Positions 5,792-6,829 of a stretch of 6,829 bases of DNA are shown one piece after another. Source of the DNA: UBA4823 sp034436035 (GTDB lineage Bacteria; Chloroflexota; Anaerolineae; Anaerolineales; UBA4823); assembly GCA_034436035.1 (NCBI GenBank), contig DAOTVW010000113.1, forward strand, positions 1 to 6,829, read 5' to 3'. Below the pieces are notes generated by a model. The model was not told the origin of the DNA, did not search any database, and worked only from the letters and a program-made list of their open reading frames with translations. How positions within the stretch are numbered: the first letter of the stretch is position 1; the number at the start of each line of letters is the position of its first letter. A program made the translations under genes and the position numbers.

Positions 5792-6829
5792 ATGTTTCCC
5801 AAATCCATTTCACGCTTTTTTCCCACACTTTTCCTGCTGGTACTGATTTTGGCACCAGCCAGCGCAGCCCGCGCAAACCCCGGCATCCTCCGTGTCGCAC
5901 CAGACGGCGTAAATAGCGGCAACTGCGACAGTTGGGCAAACGCCTGCACATTGCAGCACGCTCTGGCGGTGGCATTCAGCGGCGATGAAATTTGGGTTAA
6001 GGCCGGCGTCTATTATCCTGGCACAAACCGGGCCGATACCTTCAACCTGAAGAATGGCGTGGCAATCTACGGCGGCTTTGAGGGTACAGAGAACAGCCGC
6101 AACCAACGAAATTGGCAGGCTAATATCACCATCCTCAGCGGCGACATTGATCATGACGACATCAACACAGACGGCAACTTCATCGCCGAGACCTGGAACG
6201 ACATCCAGGGTGCTAACGCTTACCACGTCGTCAGCAGCGACAAGACGGACAACACCGCGGTACTGGACGGCTTCGTCATCACCGCCGGGCTGGCCACTGG
6301 ACAGTGGCCCAGCGAGCGCGGCGGTGGAGTGTTCAATAGCGGCGGTAGCCCAAAGATAACCAACGTCACCTTCAGCGGTAACTATGCCACCGACTACGGC
6401 AGCGGGATGAGCAACATGACCAGCAGCCCGATACTGATGAACGTGACCTTCACGGGCAACTGTGCCATGAGTGCAGGCGGCATGAGTGCAGGCGGCGGGA
6501 TGTACAACTGGAACCATAGCAGCCCCACGCTGATGAACGTGGCATTCAGCGGCAATTTCGCCATCTACGTCGGCGGCGGGATGGACAATTCCAGCAGCAG
6601 CAGCCCCACGTTGACGAATGTCACCTTCAGCGGCAATTCGGCCAGCCATGGCGGCGGGATGTACAACGAGGGGAACAGCAGCCCCACGCTGACGAATGTC
6701 ACCTTCAGCGGCAACTCTGCCAGCGCCAACGGCGGCGGGATGTGGAATTACACCAGCAACCCGACGCTGACCAACGTCATCATGTGGGGCAATACGGCCA
6801 CCAATGGACAGGGAATTTACAATTCCTTC
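5792..6829 (+). CDS. secreted right-handed parallel beta-helix repeat protein, 3' end outside window
   Basis: The frame stays open to the right edge, giving 346 codons and no stop. Residues 1-28 form a Sec signal peptide: a basic start (K4, R8), a hydrophobic core FFPTLFLLVLILAP, and likely cleavage after ASA or ARA. The next part (about 32-165) resembles the N-terminal cap of bacterial beta-helix proteins, with DSWANACTLQHALAVAFSGD, VKAGVYYPG, NGVAIYGGFEGTE and TAVLDGFVITAG. From residue 177 on it is built of coils of 25-27 residues of the form SSPTLTNVTFSGNSAS..GGGMYN, with glycine triplets or variants at 177, 203, 234, 261, 287, 314 and 339. Such Pmp-like or choice-of-anchor-Q-like proteins are exported and thought to act as surface or secreted binding proteins or enzymes; no catalytic residue is visible here. 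One coil carries a 5-residue duplication (MSAGG twice). GC content is clearly higher than in the upstream spacer. A C-terminal anchor, if any, lies beyond the window. Confidence 0.88.
   Translation, partial: MFPKSISRFFPTLFLLVLILAPASAARANPGILRVAPDGVNSGNCDSWANACTLQHALAVAFSGDEIWVKAGVYYPGTNRADTFNLKNGVAIYGGFEGTENSRNQRNWQANITILSGDIDHDDINTDGNFIAETWNDIQGANAYHVVSSDKTDNTAVLDGFVITAGLATGQWPSERGGGVFNSGGSPKITNVTFSGNYATDYGSGMSNMTSSPILMNVTFTGNCAMSAGGMSAGGGMYNWNHSSPTLMNVAFSGNFAIYVGGGMDNSSSSSPTLTNVTFSGNSASHGGGMYNEGNSSPTLTNVTFSGNSASANGGGMWNYTSNPTLTNVIMWGNTATNGQGIYNSF
6320..6829 (+). repeat. degenerate coding repeats of 75-93 bp
   Basis: The beta-helix coils are visible at DNA level as successive units of about 78-81 bp. 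The best-conserved parts are the units around 6600-6680 and 6676-6760, which share long runs such as CAGCAGCCCCACG and GAATGTCACCTTCAGCGGCAA, broken mainly by third-position changes. The unit around 6405-6505 is 93 bp long because of a 15-bp insertion. Similarity of neighbouring units suggests growth by unequal recombination or slippage. Confidence 0.8.
6467..6496 (+). repeat. perfect 15-bp tandem duplication in the beta-helix gene
   Basis: ATGAGTGCAGGCGGC occurs at 6467-6481 and again at 6482-6496 with no difference. It adds five residues (MSAGG) in frame. The coil containing it spans 31 residues from glycine motif to glycine motif instead of about 26, exactly the size of the duplication. 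Confidence 0.9.

Noticed and set aside
6054..6359. 101-codon + strand frame inside the beta-helix gene
   Set aside because: It is a shifted frame of the beta-helix gene, with a Ser/Thr/Ala-rich composition typical of an out-of-frame reading of GC-rich DNA.
5810..6649. Long open frame (279 codons) on the - strand
   Set aside because: It is antisense to the beta-helix gene. Its length comes from the GC-rich repeated codons of that gene, and the + strand frame has a signal peptide, a perfect ribosome binding site and family motifs.

Overview
The window is a 6.8-kb bacterial chromosome fragment cut by its edges at both ends. Its gene families suggest an Anaerolineae-like member of the Chloroflexota: a short SigA-type sigma factor, an ArnT-like membrane glycosyltransferase with a DDSYITYRYARN motif, and a secreted parallel beta-helix protein with GGGMYN coils. 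This taxonomic reading is inference from family resemblance only; the sequence carries no rRNA or other decisive marker.

Layout. (1) 1-1663: the right-hand part of an IS1182-family insertion sequence. It holds almost all of a DDE transposase, whose true start lies left of the window, and ends in the inverted repeat TTTTGACACAGCCTC. (2) 1664-1930: a non-coding spacer packed with small palindromes. Two near-identical 27-bp hairpin repeats flank two further hairpins whose cores are reverse complements of each other, followed by a likely promoter. (3) 1931-3532: a multi-pass membrane glycosyltransferase of the GT-C/ArnT type on the + strand. (4) 3533-3665: a convergent gap with a perfect 15-bp stem terminator. 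(5) 3666-4904: a housekeeping-type sigma-70 factor on the - strand, with a recognisable promoter and an operator-like cluster of AATAC/GTATT half-sites over its -35 box. (6) 4905-5791: nearly 0.9 kb of AT-rich DNA with several potential hairpins and one doubtful 64-codon ORF. (7) 5792-6829: the start of a GC-rich secreted beta-helix repeat protein, with a perfect AGGAGG ribosome binding site and an open right end.

The genes do not form an operon. The glycosyltransferase and sigma factor converge on a shared terminator, and the sigma factor and the beta-helix gene diverge across the long AT-rich spacer. The transposase and its hairpin-rich flank are accessory DNA, the sigma factor is core, and the beta-helix gene looks like an accessory surface or exported protein. 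I see no CRISPR array, tRNA, rRNA, toxin-antitoxin pair or defence system. No clearly new biological system is supported. The best leads are the hairpin cluster, the putative operator at the sigma factor promoter, and a fresh 15-bp in-frame duplication inside the beta-helix repeats.
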